DNA from: G965222335 sp965222335
Lineage (GTDB): Bacteria; Pseudomonadota; Gammaproteobacteria; Pseudomonadales; Halieaceae
Reading direction: 5' to 3'
NCBI GenBank assembly: GCA_965222335.1
Contig: OZ244944.1
Coordinates: 2,790,001 to 2,854,000 of the forward strand
DNA: 64,000 nucleotides
The position numbers and the translations under genes were made by a program. This document shows positions 51,561 through 60,185 of this stretch, one piece after another. The notes beneath the pieces are model-generated. The model did no database searches and had not been told where the DNA came from. It saw only the letters and a program-made list of their open reading frames with translations. Within the stretch, counting starts at the first letter, position 1; each line of letters opens with the position of its first letter.

Positions 51561-52682
51561 GTGAGTGAGCGCCGGGAAATCGCCGCTGCGCGACGCTGGG
51601 TGGTCAAGGTCGGCAGTGCCCTCCTCACCGATGACGGGCGCGGCCTGGATGAGCAGATGATCGCGCGCCTGGTGGCGCAGCTCGCGAGCCTGCGCGACAA
51701 GGGCTGTGAAGTGGTGCTGGTTTCCAGCGGCGCGGTCGCCGCGGGGCTGGTGCGCCTGGGCTGGTCGAGCCGGCCTGCCGCCCTGCACCGGCTGCAGGCC
51801 GCTGCGGCCGTGGGTCAGTCCGCCCTGGTGCAAACCTATGAAAGTGCCTTCCGGACCTTCAGTATCGCCACCGCCCAGGTCCTGCTGGGGCATGACGACG
51901 TCCTCGCCCGCGACCGTTACCTGAATGCCCGCGGCACCCTGGGCACCCTGCTGGAGTTGGGCGTTGTACCCATCGTCAACGAAAACGACACCGTGGTCAC
52001 CGACGAGATCCGCTTCGGCGACAACGACACCCTGGCGGCCCTGGTGGCCAACCTGATCGACGCCGATGCCCTGCTCCTGCTGACGGACCAGCAGGGTCTT
52101 TACGAAGCCGACCCCCGGCAGCAGCCGGATGCGGCCCTGGTGCAGGTCTGCGAGGTGCAGGACCCGCGCCTGGATGCCATGGCGGGGGAGGGCGGTGCCC
52201 TCGGCCGCGGCGGTATGGTGACCAAGCTGCGGGCGGCGCGCCTGGCGGCCCGTTCGGGCTCGGAGACGGTCATCGCCTCGGGGCGGGAAGTGGACGTGGT
52301 CACCCGGGTGGCCGCGGGTGAGGCCCTGGGCACCTGGCTGCGCACCGGCAAGCAGCCGCAGAATGCGCGCAAGCAGTGGCTGGCGGGCATGGTGCGGGTG
52401 CCCGGGAGCGTGGTGCTGGACGACGGCGCGGTGCGGGTGCTGCGGGAATCCGGCCGCAGCCTGCTGCCGGTGGGGGTGTGCGGCGTGCAGGGGGATTTCC
52501 GGCGCGGCGACATGGTCGCCTGCCGGGACGGCAGCGGCCGGGAGGTCGCCCGTGGGCTGGTGAACTACAGCGCCGCGGAAGCGCGGCGCCTGCAGGGCCA
52601 GCCCTCAGCGGCTATCGAGGCAATTCTCGGCTACCAGGGTGATACCGAACTGATTCACCGCGACAACCTGGTCCTGCTGTAG
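51561..52682 (+). CDS. proB: Glutamate 5-kinase
   Basis: A 373-residue ProB, the first enzyme of proline synthesis. The amino acid kinase domain has RRWVVKVGSALLTDDG, VLVSSGAVAAGLVRLG, VPIVNENDTVVTDEIRFGDNDTLAA and GGMVTKLRAARLAARSG; the C-terminal PUA domain (from about residue 280) is present, with GDMVACRDGSGREVARGLVNY. Start is GTG 51561 with GAGGTGG upstream. It is co-directional with obgE. A large palindrome follows the stop codon. Confidence 0.97.
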   Translation: MSERREIAAARRWVVKVGSALLTDDGRGLDEQMIARLVAQLASLRDKGCEVVLVSSGAVAAGLVRLGWSSRPAALHRLQAAAAVGQSALVQTYESAFRTFSIATAQVLLGHDDVLARDRYLNARGTLGTLLELGVVPIVNENDTVVTDEIRFGDNDTLAALVANLIDADALLLLTDQQGLYEADPRQQPDAALVQVCEVQDPRLDAMAGEGGALGRGGMVTKLRAARLAARSGSETVIASGREVDVVTRVAAGEALGTWLRTGKQPQNARKQWLAGMVRVPGSVVLDDGAVRVLRESGRSLLPVGVCGVQGDFRRGDMVACRDGSGREVARGLVNYSAAEARRLQGQPSAAIEAILGYQGDTELIHRDNLVLL

Positions 52683-52697
52683 CCGCAGGTGGGTCTT

Positions 52698-52837
52698 GCG
52701 TGAAGTTCGGTAGCTAAAGCTCATAGCCGCAGCGTTCAGAGCAAGGCGGGAAAACGCAGGCATAGTGGGCCTATGTCAAGTTTTTCCAACGCCGCTCTGG
52801 ACGCTGCGGTGAAGAGATCGGCTACCGAACTTTGCGC
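52698..52837. repeat. 140-bp nested palindrome between convergent genes
   Basis: Outer arms GCGTGAAGTTCGGTAGC (52698-52714) and GCTACCGAACTTTGCGC (52821-52837) pair with two mismatches. Inside, CCGCAGCGTTCAGAGC (52727-52742) pairs with GCTCTGGACGCTGCGG (52794-52809), one mismatch. The centre has GGAAAA / TTTTCC and CATAG-TGGGC-CTATG (761-775 of 52 kb). The whole can fold as one long hairpin. It fills the gap between proB and the convergent aldehyde dehydrogenase gene; it may be a MITE/REP-like element also serving as a two-way terminator. Confidence 0.9.
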
Positions 52838-52845
52838 ACGGCCCA

Positions 52846-54387
52846 CTAGGACAGCCAACGCCCGAGCGGCGTCTTGCGCCACATAAAGTCCATCAGCTTG
52901 CGCATGCCCTCGGCGTTCTTGGTACTGTTGGGGTAGCCGTTGGCCATCTTGCCGCCGAAGCGGTCGATGACGATGGGCATCTCGTGGCAGTATCCGCGCA
53001 TCCCCTTCTTGCCGTTGACCTGGCCAACCCCCGACTGCTTGCGCCCCCCGAAGGGTGCCGCGGGAATGCCGTAGCTCACGGCCATGTCATTGACGCTGCA
53101 GGAGCCGGTATCGATCGCTGCAGCCAGGCGGTAGCCTTTTTCCTTGTCCTTGGTCCAGACATTGCCGTTAAGACCAAATTCGGAATCGTTGGCCAGCTGC
53201 AGGGCCTCTTCCTCGTTGGCGACCTTCTGGATGCAGAGAACGGGACCGAAGGTCTCCAGGCGCATGATATCCATGCGGTTGTCGACCTCGGTCATCACCG
53301 TGGGCTCGTAGTAAAGGCCCGGGAGGTCGGGATTGCGCCGGCCGCCCATGTGGATGGTGGCGCCCTTCTCGCGGGCGTCGTCCACGTGGGCCTCGATGAT
53401 GCTCATCTGCTTGTCCCAGAACACCGCGCCCACGTCCTCTTCCCAGCCGTGCTCGCTACCCTGGTGCAGGTGCTTGCCTTTCTCCAGTACCAGGCGCAGG
53501 AACTCGTCGTAGACTGACTCCACCACGTAGATGCGCTCGGTGCCACAACAGTAGTGCCCGGTGTTCATGCAGGAGCCGAGCCAGGCGCCGTCGGCGGCGC
53601 GGTCGAGATCGGCGTCGGCACAGACGATCATGGCATCGTTGCCGCCCAGTTCCAGGGTGCAGGGAATCAGCTGGCTGGCGCAGGCCTCGGCGACCTTGCG
53701 CCCGGTGGCCACGCTGCCGGTGAAGGACACCTTGTCCACGCCACCGCGCACGATCGCGGCACCGGTTTCGCCGTCGCCCAGCAGCACCTGCAGCACGCCT
53801 TCGGGCAGGCCCGCATCGCGCAGGATGGTTTCCGCCAGCTTTGCGGAATAGGGGGTCACCTCGGAGCCCTTGGCCACCACCGCGTTGCCCGCGAGGATCG
53901 CCTGCACCGCCTGGTTCATCACCAGCACGAAGGGGCCGTTCCAGGGCGTGATCAGCCCCACCACGCCCAGGGGCTTGTACACGATACGCAGCTGCTTGGC
54001 GATGCCGAGGATGCCGTGCACCCGGCGCTTGCGCGGCTTGAGGAATTCCTCCGCGTGCTTGGCGTAGTAGCACAGGGAGTCCGCGACCGAGAAGATTTCC
54101 ATGCTCATGGCGTCGGTGCGCGCCTTGCCGGTTTCCGCCACCACCGTCTCGATGATCTCGTCCTGGCGCTCCAGCACCAGCTGCAGGGCGCGCTCGGCAA
54201 CCCTGGCGCGCTCGCGGATCGGGGTGGCGGCCCAGCCGGGCTGGGCCTTGCGGGCCAGCGCAATCGCAGCGGCCACATCCTCGCTGTTGGCGCAGATCAG
54301 TTCTCCCGCCGGTTCCAGGGTAACCGGGCTGCGCAGTTGCAGGTGGCGCCGGGAATCAGTGGACTCAATCGGTTCGTAGATGGCCAT
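52846..54387 (-). CDS. Aldehyde dehydrogenase family protein
   Basis: A 513-residue ALDH. Cofactor motif TPWNGPFVLVMNQAV (the usual TPWNFP Phe is Gly here), FTGSVATGRKVAEA, catalytic Glu in LELGGNDAMIVCADAD and catalytic Cys in NTGHYCCGTERIYV are visible, as is ETFGPVLCIQKV. A C-terminal extension (GRKQSGVGQVNGKKGMRGYCHEM region onward; core GKKGMRGYCHE) is longer than in GabD types. Substrate unknown; the family context suggests medium or long chain aldehydes. A perfect inverted repeat at 54420-54435 just upstream is a likely operator. Confidence 0.9.
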   Translation of the reverse strand: MAIYEPIESTDSRRHLQLRSPVTLEPAGELICANSEDVAAAIALARKAQPGWAATPIRERARVAERALQLVLERQDEIIETVVAETGKARTDAMSMEIFSVADSLCYYAKHAEEFLKPRKRRVHGILGIAKQLRIVYKPLGVVGLITPWNGPFVLVMNQAVQAILAGNAVVAKGSEVTPYSAKLAETILRDAGLPEGVLQVLLGDGETGAAIVRGGVDKVSFTGSVATGRKVAEACASQLIPCTLELGGNDAMIVCADADLDRAADGAWLGSCMNTGHYCCGTERIYVVESVYDEFLRLVLEKGKHLHQGSEHGWEEDVGAVFWDKQMSIIEAHVDDAREKGATIHMGGRRNPDLPGLYYEPTVMTEVDNRMDIMRLETFGPVLCIQKVANEEEALQLANDSEFGLNGNVWTKDKEKGYRLAAAIDTGSCSVNDMAVSYGIPAAPFGGRKQSGVGQVNGKKGMRGYCHEMPIVIDRFGGKMANGYPNSTKNAEGMRKLMDFMWRKTPLGRWLS

Positions 54388-54419
54388 GGTGCTCGCTCCG
54401 CTTCAGGCAAAGCGTACAA

Positions 54420-54435
54420 ACTAATGACCATTAGT
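54420..54435. promoter_or_regulatory. Inverted-repeat operator upstream of the aldehyde dehydrogenase gene
   Basis: ACTAATG-AC-CATTAGT is a perfect 7-bp inverted repeat with a 2-base centre, 33 bases upstream of the ALDH start codon. Its size and symmetry are typical of TetR-family operators, but no such regulator gene is adjacent. Confidence 0.6.
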
Positions 54436-54491
54436 CTGGGTGTCAATGACTGCGGGTAACGGTCGTGGTGCCCGTGGGGTCGCGCGGTGCA

Positions 54492-54519
54492 TTACAAGTG
54501 GCGGTGAATGTGGAATAAT
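54492..54519 (+). promoter_or_regulatory. Predicted promoter of the ZIP transporter gene
   Basis: TTACAA (54492-54497), a 16-base spacer and AATAAT (54514-54519), 35 bases before the GTG start of the ZIP gene. Confidence 0.4.
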
Positions 54520-54554
54520 CGCCCGCCCTGCAACACTAGCCAAGGACGCACGCG

Positions 54555-55388
54555 GTGTCGCCCATCTTCCTGCTCAGCCTGTACTGCCTCGCCATCGCCC
54601 TGTTTTCACTGCTGGGGGGACTGCTGCCGAACTGGGTGCAGATGACGCATACGCGCACCCAGCTGATCATGAGCTTTGTCTCGGGCCTGATGCTGGGGGT
54701 CGCGTTCTATCACCTGCTGCCGCACTCCATCGCCCTGCAGGGGCACACGGGGGCGGCTGACGTCTCCATGTGGTGGCTGATGGTCGGGCTGATCGTGATG
54801 CTGCTGTTGCTGCGCATGTTTCACTTTCACCAGCACGATTTCAGCCACGAAGAGCACGGGCACCATCATCCGCCGGCCCCCAGCGTCAGCAGCTTGAGCT
54901 GGGTGGGCGTGGCATTCGGCCTTGGCTTGCACACCCTGATCGATGGCGTCGCCCTCGGCGCGGTGATGCAGGTAGAGCTGGGCAGTGGCGGGGCGGTGGG
55001 TCTGCTCGGCGTGGGCGTGTTCCTGGCCATCCTGTTGCACAAACCCCTGGATGCCCTGTCGGTGATCATGGTGATGGACGCCGGCGGCTGGAGCCGCACG
55101 GCGCGCAACGTTGCCAACGTGGTGTTTGCCCTGCTGTGCCCCCTTGGTGCCCTGCTGTTTTACTTCGGTGTGGATTTGCTGGGAGAGACCCGGCATTACG
55201 CCGTGGCGGTGGCGCTGGCCTTTTCCGCGGGCGCTTTTATCTGTATCGCCCTGAGCGACCTGCTGCCCGAGGTGCACTTCCACAGTCACGACCGGGGCGT
55301 ATTGACCCTGGCCTTCCTGATCGGCATTGCCCTCGCTTACAGCATTGGTAGCCTGGAACCCCCCGGGGCGCACCTGTCCCACGGATAA
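54555..55388 (+). CDS. ZIP-family divalent metal transporter
   Basis: A 277-residue membrane protein with about eight membrane segments. The long cytosolic-type loop between TM3 and TM4 is His-rich (FHFHQHDFSHEEHGHHHPP), as usual for ZIP proteins. The conserved metal-pathway helices are FGLGLHTLIDGVALGAV and AILLHKPLDALSVIM, giving the H-x3-D pairs of the transport site. The family imports Zn2+ or related metals into the cytoplasm. Start GTG 54555 is the only plausible one near the predicted promoter. The ICMT-like gene follows after 11 bases. Confidence 0.9.
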   Translation: MSPIFLLSLYCLAIALFSLLGGLLPNWVQMTHTRTQLIMSFVSGLMLGVAFYHLLPHSIALQGHTGAADVSMWWLMVGLIVMLLLLRMFHFHQHDFSHEEHGHHHPPAPSVSSLSWVGVAFGLGLHTLIDGVALGAVMQVELGSGGAVGLLGVGVFLAILLHKPLDALSVIMVMDAGGWSRTARNVANVVFALLCPLGALLFYFGVDLLGETRHYAVAVALAFSAGAFICIALSDLLPEVHFHSHDRGVLTLAFLIGIALAYSIGSLEPPGAHLSHG

Positions 55389-55399
55389 GGAGGAAAAGC

Positions 55400-55849
55400 A
55401 TGGTCAAGCGCGTTATTTACCCCCCGATGTGGCTGGTTATCGGGGTGATCGCGATCTTTACCCTGGATGCCTACCTGCCGGGCCCGCGGTTCACTTCCAC
55501 CGCCAGCCAGCTCATTGGTGGCGCGGTGATGGTCGTTGGTCTGGCGCTGCTGGTGGTCGCCGGCGGCCTGTTTAAGCGCGCCGGTACCGACCTGATTCCC
55601 TTTCGCAATGTTTCCGCCCTGGTGACCACCGGCGTCTACGGACTGAGTCGCAATCCCATGTACCTGGGCATGGCGCTGGTGTTGCTTGGGGTGGCGATCA
55701 CCGTCGGCGCGGTTAGCGCGCTGGCCGTGGCGCCGGTGTTCATGGTGATTATCGAGTGGCGATTCATCCGCCCTGAGGAAGTGATGCTGCGGGAGCTGTT
55801 TCCCGCGGATTTTCCCGCCTACTGTGACAGGGTGCGGCGCTGGATCTAG
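55400..55849 (+). CDS. Isoprenylcysteine carboxyl methyltransferase-like membrane protein
   Basis: A 149-residue small membrane protein with four hydrophobic segments and the family's C-terminal signature: LSRNPMYLGMALVLLGVA followed by EWRFIRPEEVMLRELFPADF and YCDRVRRWI (R-x-P-x-Y, E...E, Y..Y..RVRRW pattern). The ICMT/PEMT-like fold uses S-adenosylmethionine; in bacteria the acceptor (lipid, prenyl or other) is mostly unknown. AAGGAGG at 55388-55394 is a strong ribosome binding site. It is probably cotranscribed with the ZIP gene and is convergent with hemH, two bases apart. Confidence 0.87.
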   Translation: MVKRVIYPPMWLVIGVIAIFTLDAYLPGPRFTSTASQLIGGAVMVVGLALLVVAGGLFKRAGTDLIPFRNVSALVTTGVYGLSRNPMYLGMALVLLGVAITVGAVSALAVAPVFMVIIEWRFIRPEEVMLRELFPADFPAYCDRVRRWI

Positions 55850-55851
55850 TT

Positions 55852-56934
55852 TTAGCCCGTTGCGCCCAGGGCGATCGCCCGCTCCCGGGTGCGGCTGCGA
55901 TCCGCAGGCTGCGCCAGCCAGTCCCCGATCTGCTCCACCACCAGGCTGCTCAGGGCATCGATATGTTCCGGGCGGTCGTTCAGGCAGGGAATGTATTCGA
56001 AGCGCTCCCCCCCTGCTTCCAGGAAGTAATCCCGGCTTTCCATCCCGATTTCCTCGATCGTTTCCAGGCAGTCCGCGGCAAAGCCGGGGCAAATCACCTG
56101 TACCGAACCCACGCCTTGCGCCGGTAAGGCCTTGAGGGTCGCGTCCGTGTAGGGCTGCAGCCAGGCTTCGCGCCCGAAGCGGGACTGAAAGGTGCTGCGG
56201 TAGCCGTCCTCTTCCAGGCCCAGGGCCTCGGCGACCAGGCGCGAGGTTTTCAGGCACTGGCAATGGTAGGGGTCTCCCTGCACGAGATAGCGCTGGGGCT
56301 CGCCGTGGTAGGAGAACAGCAGTTGGTCGGCACGCCCGTGCTGGGCCCAGTGCTGGCGGATACTTTCCGCGAGGGCCTCGATATAAACCGGGGCATCATG
56401 ATACTGGTTGAGAAAGCGCAGCTCCGGGAGCCAGCGCCGCTGGCGGAAGTCTTCGGCCACCGCATCGAAGGTCGAGCCGGTGGTCGGCCCGCTGTACTGC
56501 GGGTAAAGGGGCAGTACCAGCAGCTTGCGGGCGCCCCGGGCCCACAGGGCGGCGATGCCCTCAGCCAGGGAATGGCTGCCGTAACGCATGCCGAACTCCA
56601 CCACTACCTGCTCGCCGTAGTCAGCGCTGAGGGCCTGCTGCACCGCCTCTGCCTGGGCGCGGGTATGTAACAGCAGAGGCGAGCCCTCATCGGTCCACAC
56701 GCTGCGATAGGCTTCCGCCGAGCGTGAGGGTCGCACGTTGAGAATGATCACGTTGAGGATGAACCACCACAGCAGCCGCGGTACCTCCACCACTCGCGGA
56801 TCAGAGAGGAATTCCTTCAGGTAGCGGCGCAGGGCACCGCGCTCGGGCGCATCCGGTGTCCCGAGGTTGGTCAGCAGGACGCCGATACGGGGCGTCTCGC
56901 CATGGTCAAAATTCTGGATGCCGGTGTATTGCAT
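55852..56934 (-). CDS. hemH: Ferrochelatase
   Basis: A 360-residue ferrochelatase, which inserts Fe2+ into protoporphyrin IX as the last step of heme synthesis. Family marks: GVLLTNLGTPDAPE, YRSVWTDEGSPLL, VEFGMRYGSHSLAEG, LLVLPLYPQYSGPTTGSTFD (core LPLYPQYSGPTTGS), the active-site His in LLFSYHGEPQRYLVQGDPYHCQC and VICPGFAADCLETIEEIGMESRD with the catalytic Glu. ATG 56934 fits the family start; a longer frame upstream begins with unrelated residues. Confidence 0.96.
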   Translation of the reverse strand: MQYTGIQNFDHGETPRIGVLLTNLGTPDAPERGALRRYLKEFLSDPRVVEVPRLLWWFILNVIILNVRPSRSAEAYRSVWTDEGSPLLLHTRAQAEAVQQALSADYGEQVVVEFGMRYGSHSLAEGIAALWARGARKLLVLPLYPQYSGPTTGSTFDAVAEDFRQRRWLPELRFLNQYHDAPVYIEALAESIRQHWAQHGRADQLLFSYHGEPQRYLVQGDPYHCQCLKTSRLVAEALGLEEDGYRSTFQSRFGREAWLQPYTDATLKALPAQGVGSVQVICPGFAADCLETIEEIGMESRDYFLEAGGERFEYIPCLNDRPEHIDALSSLVVEQIGDWLAQPADRSRTRERAIALGATG

Positions 56935-57161
56935 GGTGACGCCAATATACGGTTGCGCGGGATTAAAGCAAGCACACCCTGTGTACGCGCACGCTTTGTC
57001 GCCGGATTGACTCGGCTTGTCGCCGCAGCCATGCAACTGGGCGAATGGCTATATCCGCAAGCTGCGAACCTACCTATCTTGGATTCCGAGGGCAGCCAAA
57101 CAACGGTCGCGCCAACAGCCCCAAGGGCGCAAATACTTAAATCACAAGGTAGGAAAACTCC

Positions 57162-57509
57162 ATGAACAACACCGCAATCATCCGCAAACTGGCCTGCACC
57201 ACATCCATTCTCGCTGCCCTGGCAGCGGCTCATGTCCAGGCCGACAACTACAGTGAAACCCTGGTCACATCCAGCCAGCACCTCGCCACGGAGACAGTGA
57301 GCTTTGCCGATCTGGACCTCAGCTCTGCTGAAGGACAGGAAGCCCTGCACTGGCGCCTCGCCAGCGCTGCGCGCGAGGTCTGTGGCTCCACCGATGTGCG
57401 CATCACCGCCAGCGTGCGCCAGGCCGCCGAGAACCGCGAGTGCTCCGAGCGCGCTCTGAACGACGCCCTGAGCCAGGTTTCCGCCGGTCGTCTGGCAGCC
57501 ACCAACTAG
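57162..57509 (+). CDS. UrcA-family small exported protein
   Basis: 115 residues with a signal peptide cut near HVQA, followed by SVSFADLDL-type segment TVSFADLDLSSAEGQEALHWRL and two cysteines (AAREVCG and NRECSERAL) that can form a disulfide. This is the UrcA pattern: short periplasmic proteins of unknown function, common in alpha- and gammaproteobacteria. AAGGTAGGAAAAC lies upstream as ribosome binding site. It is monocistronic: an intrinsic terminator follows 42 bases after the stop. Confidence 0.88.
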   Translation: MNNTAIIRKLACTTSILAALAAAHVQADNYSETLVTSSQHLATETVSFADLDLSSAEGQEALHWRLASAAREVCGSTDVRITASVRQAAENRECSERALNDALSQVSAGRLAATN

Positions 57510-57551
57510 GACCCACTGTTTCCGCTCCTGCAACCCCTGGCGGGAGCCTCA

Positions 57552-57582
57552 GGGGACTGCCGCAAGGCAGTCCCCTTCTCTT
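57552..57582 (+). terminator. Rho-independent terminator after the UrcA gene
   Basis: A perfect 10-bp stem GGGGACTGCC / GGCAGTCCCC with a GCAA loop, followed by the T-rich tract TTCTCTT. Confidence 0.9.
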
Positions 57583-57587
57583 CAATT

Positions 57588-57653
57588 GGGGACGGATACC
57601 AATTAAAGAAATAGGTATCCGTCCCCATTTAGTAAAATAAGGTATCCGTCCCC
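57588..57653. repeat. Three copies of a GGTATCCGTCCCC repeat
   Basis: The 13-bp sequence occurs at 57588-57600 (as GGGGACGGATACC), 57614-57626 and 57641-57653 (both as GGTATCCGTCCCC). The first two form a hairpin of 13 bp with an AT-rich 13-base loop; the third is a direct copy of the second. Two further copies occur at 60635-60670. Confidence 0.95.
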
Positions 57654-57741
57654 AATTAAGTGATCCCCGCCGTGGCGGCAGTGATGAATGGTTTTGCGGA
57701 TGGTAAGGTAGCGGTCCGCTTCCCGCTCAACGAGGTCGACC

Positions 57742-59193
57742 ATGTTCCGTGCCATGACTCTGGTAACCGCCACCCTGCTGTTACTCCTGCCCCTGTCGCT
57801 GCGCGCGGCGGATACGGCGCCCATGCTCCAGTACCTGGATCAGCACGCCGACGATTACGCGGCCCTGGCCCAGGACATCTGGGACAAGGCCGAGCTGGGC
57901 TACCTGGAAACCGAGAGCTCGGCCCTGCTGCAGCGGACGCTCGCCGATGCCGGCTTCGACATCGAGACGGGTGTTGCCGATATCCCCACGGCGTTCGTCG
58001 CCAGTTGGGGCGAGGGTGGCCCCGTGATCGGCCTCCTCGCCGAGTTCGACGCCCTGCCGGGGATATCCCAGGCGGCCACGCCTGAGCGACAGGAGGTGCC
58101 GGGCAAGCACGCTGCCCACGCCTGCGGTCACCATCTCTACGGCGCCGGTTCCACGGCGGCGGCAATTGCCCTGAAGCGCTGGCTCCAGGACAACGACCTG
58201 CCGGGCACGATTCGCCTGTACGGCACACCCGCCGAAGAGGGCGGTAGCGGCAAGGTCTACCTCGTACGCGCCGGGCTGTTTGACGATGTGGATACGGTGC
58301 TCGCCTGGCACCCGAAGGACGCGAATTCCGCCAACCCCCGGACCACCCTGGCCAACCGTTCCGCCAAATTCCGCTTCCGCGGCGTGTCATCCCATGCCGC
58401 GGTAGCTCCGGAGCGCGGTCGCTCGGCCCTGGATGCGGTGGAAGCGATGAACTTCATGGTCAACATGCTGCGCGAGCACGTGCCCCAGGAGGCGCGCCTG
58501 CACTACGTGATTACCAGCGGCGGTTCCGCACCCAATGTGGTGCCCGATTTTGCCGAGGTGTTCTACTACGTGCGCCATCCGCTGGCATCCGAGCTGCAGA
58601 AAATCTGGGATCGGGTGATGGCGGCTGCCGAGGGCGCCGCCCGGGGCACCGGCACGACCCTGGAGCATGAAGTGATCCACGGCAACCACAGCGTGCTGCC
58701 GAACGAGACCCTGGCGCAGACCATGCACAAGCACCTGGAGGCCGTGGGTGGGGTGGAGTACAACGCTCGCGAAAAAGCGTTTGCGGAGAAAATCACCGCG
58801 ACGTTGGGCCTTGATGAGGACCTGTTGGGCAGCCAGGGGGAAATCCAGCCGCTGGCCCCGCAGCAGAGTATGGGCTCCACCGACGTGGGTGACGTCAGCT
58901 GGACCGTGCCGACGATGGAAATGTATGCCGCGACCTGGGTGCCCGGCACCGCGCCCCACACCTGGCAGGCAGTCGCCGCGGGTGGCACCTCTATCGGCCA
59001 CAAGGGCATGCTGGTGGCCGCAAAGACCATGGTCCTGACGGCGGCCGATCTGTATCGTCAGCCGGAGTTGCTGGCGGCGATCCAGGAAGAATTCGAGCAG
59101 CGCCGGGGTGAGGACTTCACCTACGAGGCCCTGCTCGGCGATCGCGAGCCGCCGCTGGATTACCGCCGCGGGTCCACGCCTTCGGCCCAATAA
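57742..59193 (+). CDS. Exported M20-family amidohydrolase (AbgB-like)
   Basis: A 483-residue protein with a signal peptide (MTLVTATLLLLLPLSLRA region, cut near LRAADT), so it acts in the periplasm. Metal-binding motifs are LLAEFDALPGISQ, KHAAHACGHHLYGAG and YGTPAEEGGSGKVYLV; the lid domain has RFRGVSSHAAVAPERGRSALDAV. It resembles the B subunit of p-aminobenzoyl-glutamate hydrolase and related aminobenzoyl/acyl amino acid hydrolases. The secreted form and lack of an AbgA partner make peptide or acyl-amino-acid scavenging likely. The SDR gene follows 15 bases later. Confidence 0.88.
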   Translation: MFRAMTLVTATLLLLLPLSLRAADTAPMLQYLDQHADDYAALAQDIWDKAELGYLETESSALLQRTLADAGFDIETGVADIPTAFVASWGEGGPVIGLLAEFDALPGISQAATPERQEVPGKHAAHACGHHLYGAGSTAAAIALKRWLQDNDLPGTIRLYGTPAEEGGSGKVYLVRAGLFDDVDTVLAWHPKDANSANPRTTLANRSAKFRFRGVSSHAAVAPERGRSALDAVEAMNFMVNMLREHVPQEARLHYVITSGGSAPNVVPDFAEVFYYVRHPLASELQKIWDRVMAAAEGAARGTGTTLEHEVIHGNHSVLPNETLAQTMHKHLEAVGGVEYNAREKAFAEKITATLGLDEDLLGSQGEIQPLAPQQSMGSTDVGDVSWTVPTMEMYAATWVPGTAPHTWQAVAAGGTSIGHKGMLVAAKTMVLTAADLYRQPELLAAIQEEFEQRRGEDFTYEALLGDREPPLDYRRGSTPSAQ

Positions 59194-59208
59194 TAAGGGA
59201 GACAGCTC

Positions 59209-60009
59209 ATGGGTATTCTGGATAAGTTCCGGCTCGACGGACAGGTCGCGCTGATCACCGGCGGTGGCAAGGGTATCGGCGCGGGCTGTGCGCGCGCCTT
59301 CGCCGAGGCCGGCGCCAAGGTAGTGATCGCCGCACGCACCGCCGAGGACCTGGAGCAGGTTGCCGCGGAGGTCGAGGAACTGGGCAGCCAGGCCCTGGTG
59401 GTGCAGGCGGACGTGCTGGATTTTATCCAGCTGCGGGACCTGGGGCCGCGGGCGGTACAGGCATTCGGCCGCCTGGATATCCTGGTTAACAACGCCGGCG
59501 GCTTCCCCCCGCGTCCGGCGGCGGACACCCAGCTGGAGGATTTCGAGAATGCCTTCCGCTTCAATGTGTCCACCGCCTTTGAGCTGACCCGCACCTGCGT
59601 GCCCCTGATGATGGAGAGCAGTGGCGGCGGCTGCGTGCTGAATATCTCCTCGGTGGCCGGGCACAAGCCCGCCCCGTGTTTTTCCGCCTACGGCACGGCC
59701 AAGGCGGCCCTGTCATTCCTTACCCGGGAGCTGGCCCAGGAGTACGCGCCCAAGGTCCGGGTCAATGCAATCGCTGTGGGCTCGACTCGCACCGACGCGC
59801 TGAAGACCGTGCTGGACGACGATATCGAGCGCACCATGGTGGAGTTGACCCCAATGGCCCGCCTCGGCGAGGTGGAGGACATCGCCCTGGGCGCGCTTTA
59901 CCTGTGCTCCCCGGCGGCCAGCTACGTCACCGGCGATATCCTGGCGGTGAACGGGGGCATGGAACGCCTGAATATGCAGATGCCCCGGGCTTTCGGCGGC
60001 CAAGGCTAG
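59209..60009 (+). CDS. Short-chain dehydrogenase/reductase (classical SDR)
   Basis: A 266-residue NAD(P)-dependent oxidoreductase. The cofactor loop is LITGGGKGIGAGCARAF, NNAGG occurs in the expected position, and the catalytic residues are Ser in LNISSVAGHKPA, then Tyr and Lys in FSAYGTAKAAL. It ends in the usual LCSPAASYVTGDILAVNGGM. The type is similar to 7-alpha-hydroxysteroid dehydrogenase and FabG-like enzymes; substrate not determinable. AAGGGAGACAG is the ribosome binding site. It is probably cotranscribed with the upstream amidohydrolase. Confidence 0.92.
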   Translation: MGILDKFRLDGQVALITGGGKGIGAGCARAFAEAGAKVVIAARTAEDLEQVAAEVEELGSQALVVQADVLDFIQLRDLGPRAVQAFGRLDILVNNAGGFPPRPAADTQLEDFENAFRFNVSTAFELTRTCVPLMMESSGGGCVLNISSVAGHKPAPCFSAYGTAKAALSFLTRELAQEYAPKVRVNAIAVGSTRTDALKTVLDDDIERTMVELTPMARLGEVEDIALGALYLCSPAASYVTGDILAVNGGMERLNMQMPRAFGGQG

Positions 60010-60019
60010 GCGCGGCCGG

Positions 60020-60075
60020 CCAGGCGCCCCCGGCCAGGTGCACCCCGCAAGGTGTGGCTGGCTAGGCGCCCCCGG
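60020..60075. repeat. GC-rich intergenic direct repeat
   Basis: C[C/T]AGGCGCCCCCGG occurs at 60020-60033 and 60062-60075 (42-bp spacing), embedded in further partly similar GC-rich sequence. The core is related to the GGGGCGCC-type arrays at 4821-4884 and 10062-10105. Confidence 0.7.
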
Positions 60076-60185
60076 AAAGGGGCTCCAAGCCAGTCCTGAC
60101 TCCTGGCAGCGCCTGCCCCGAGCCGGGCAATTGGTTGCAATTGTAACTATCTGCCCGCGGGCCTATACTCAGCCGCAGGTATCCG

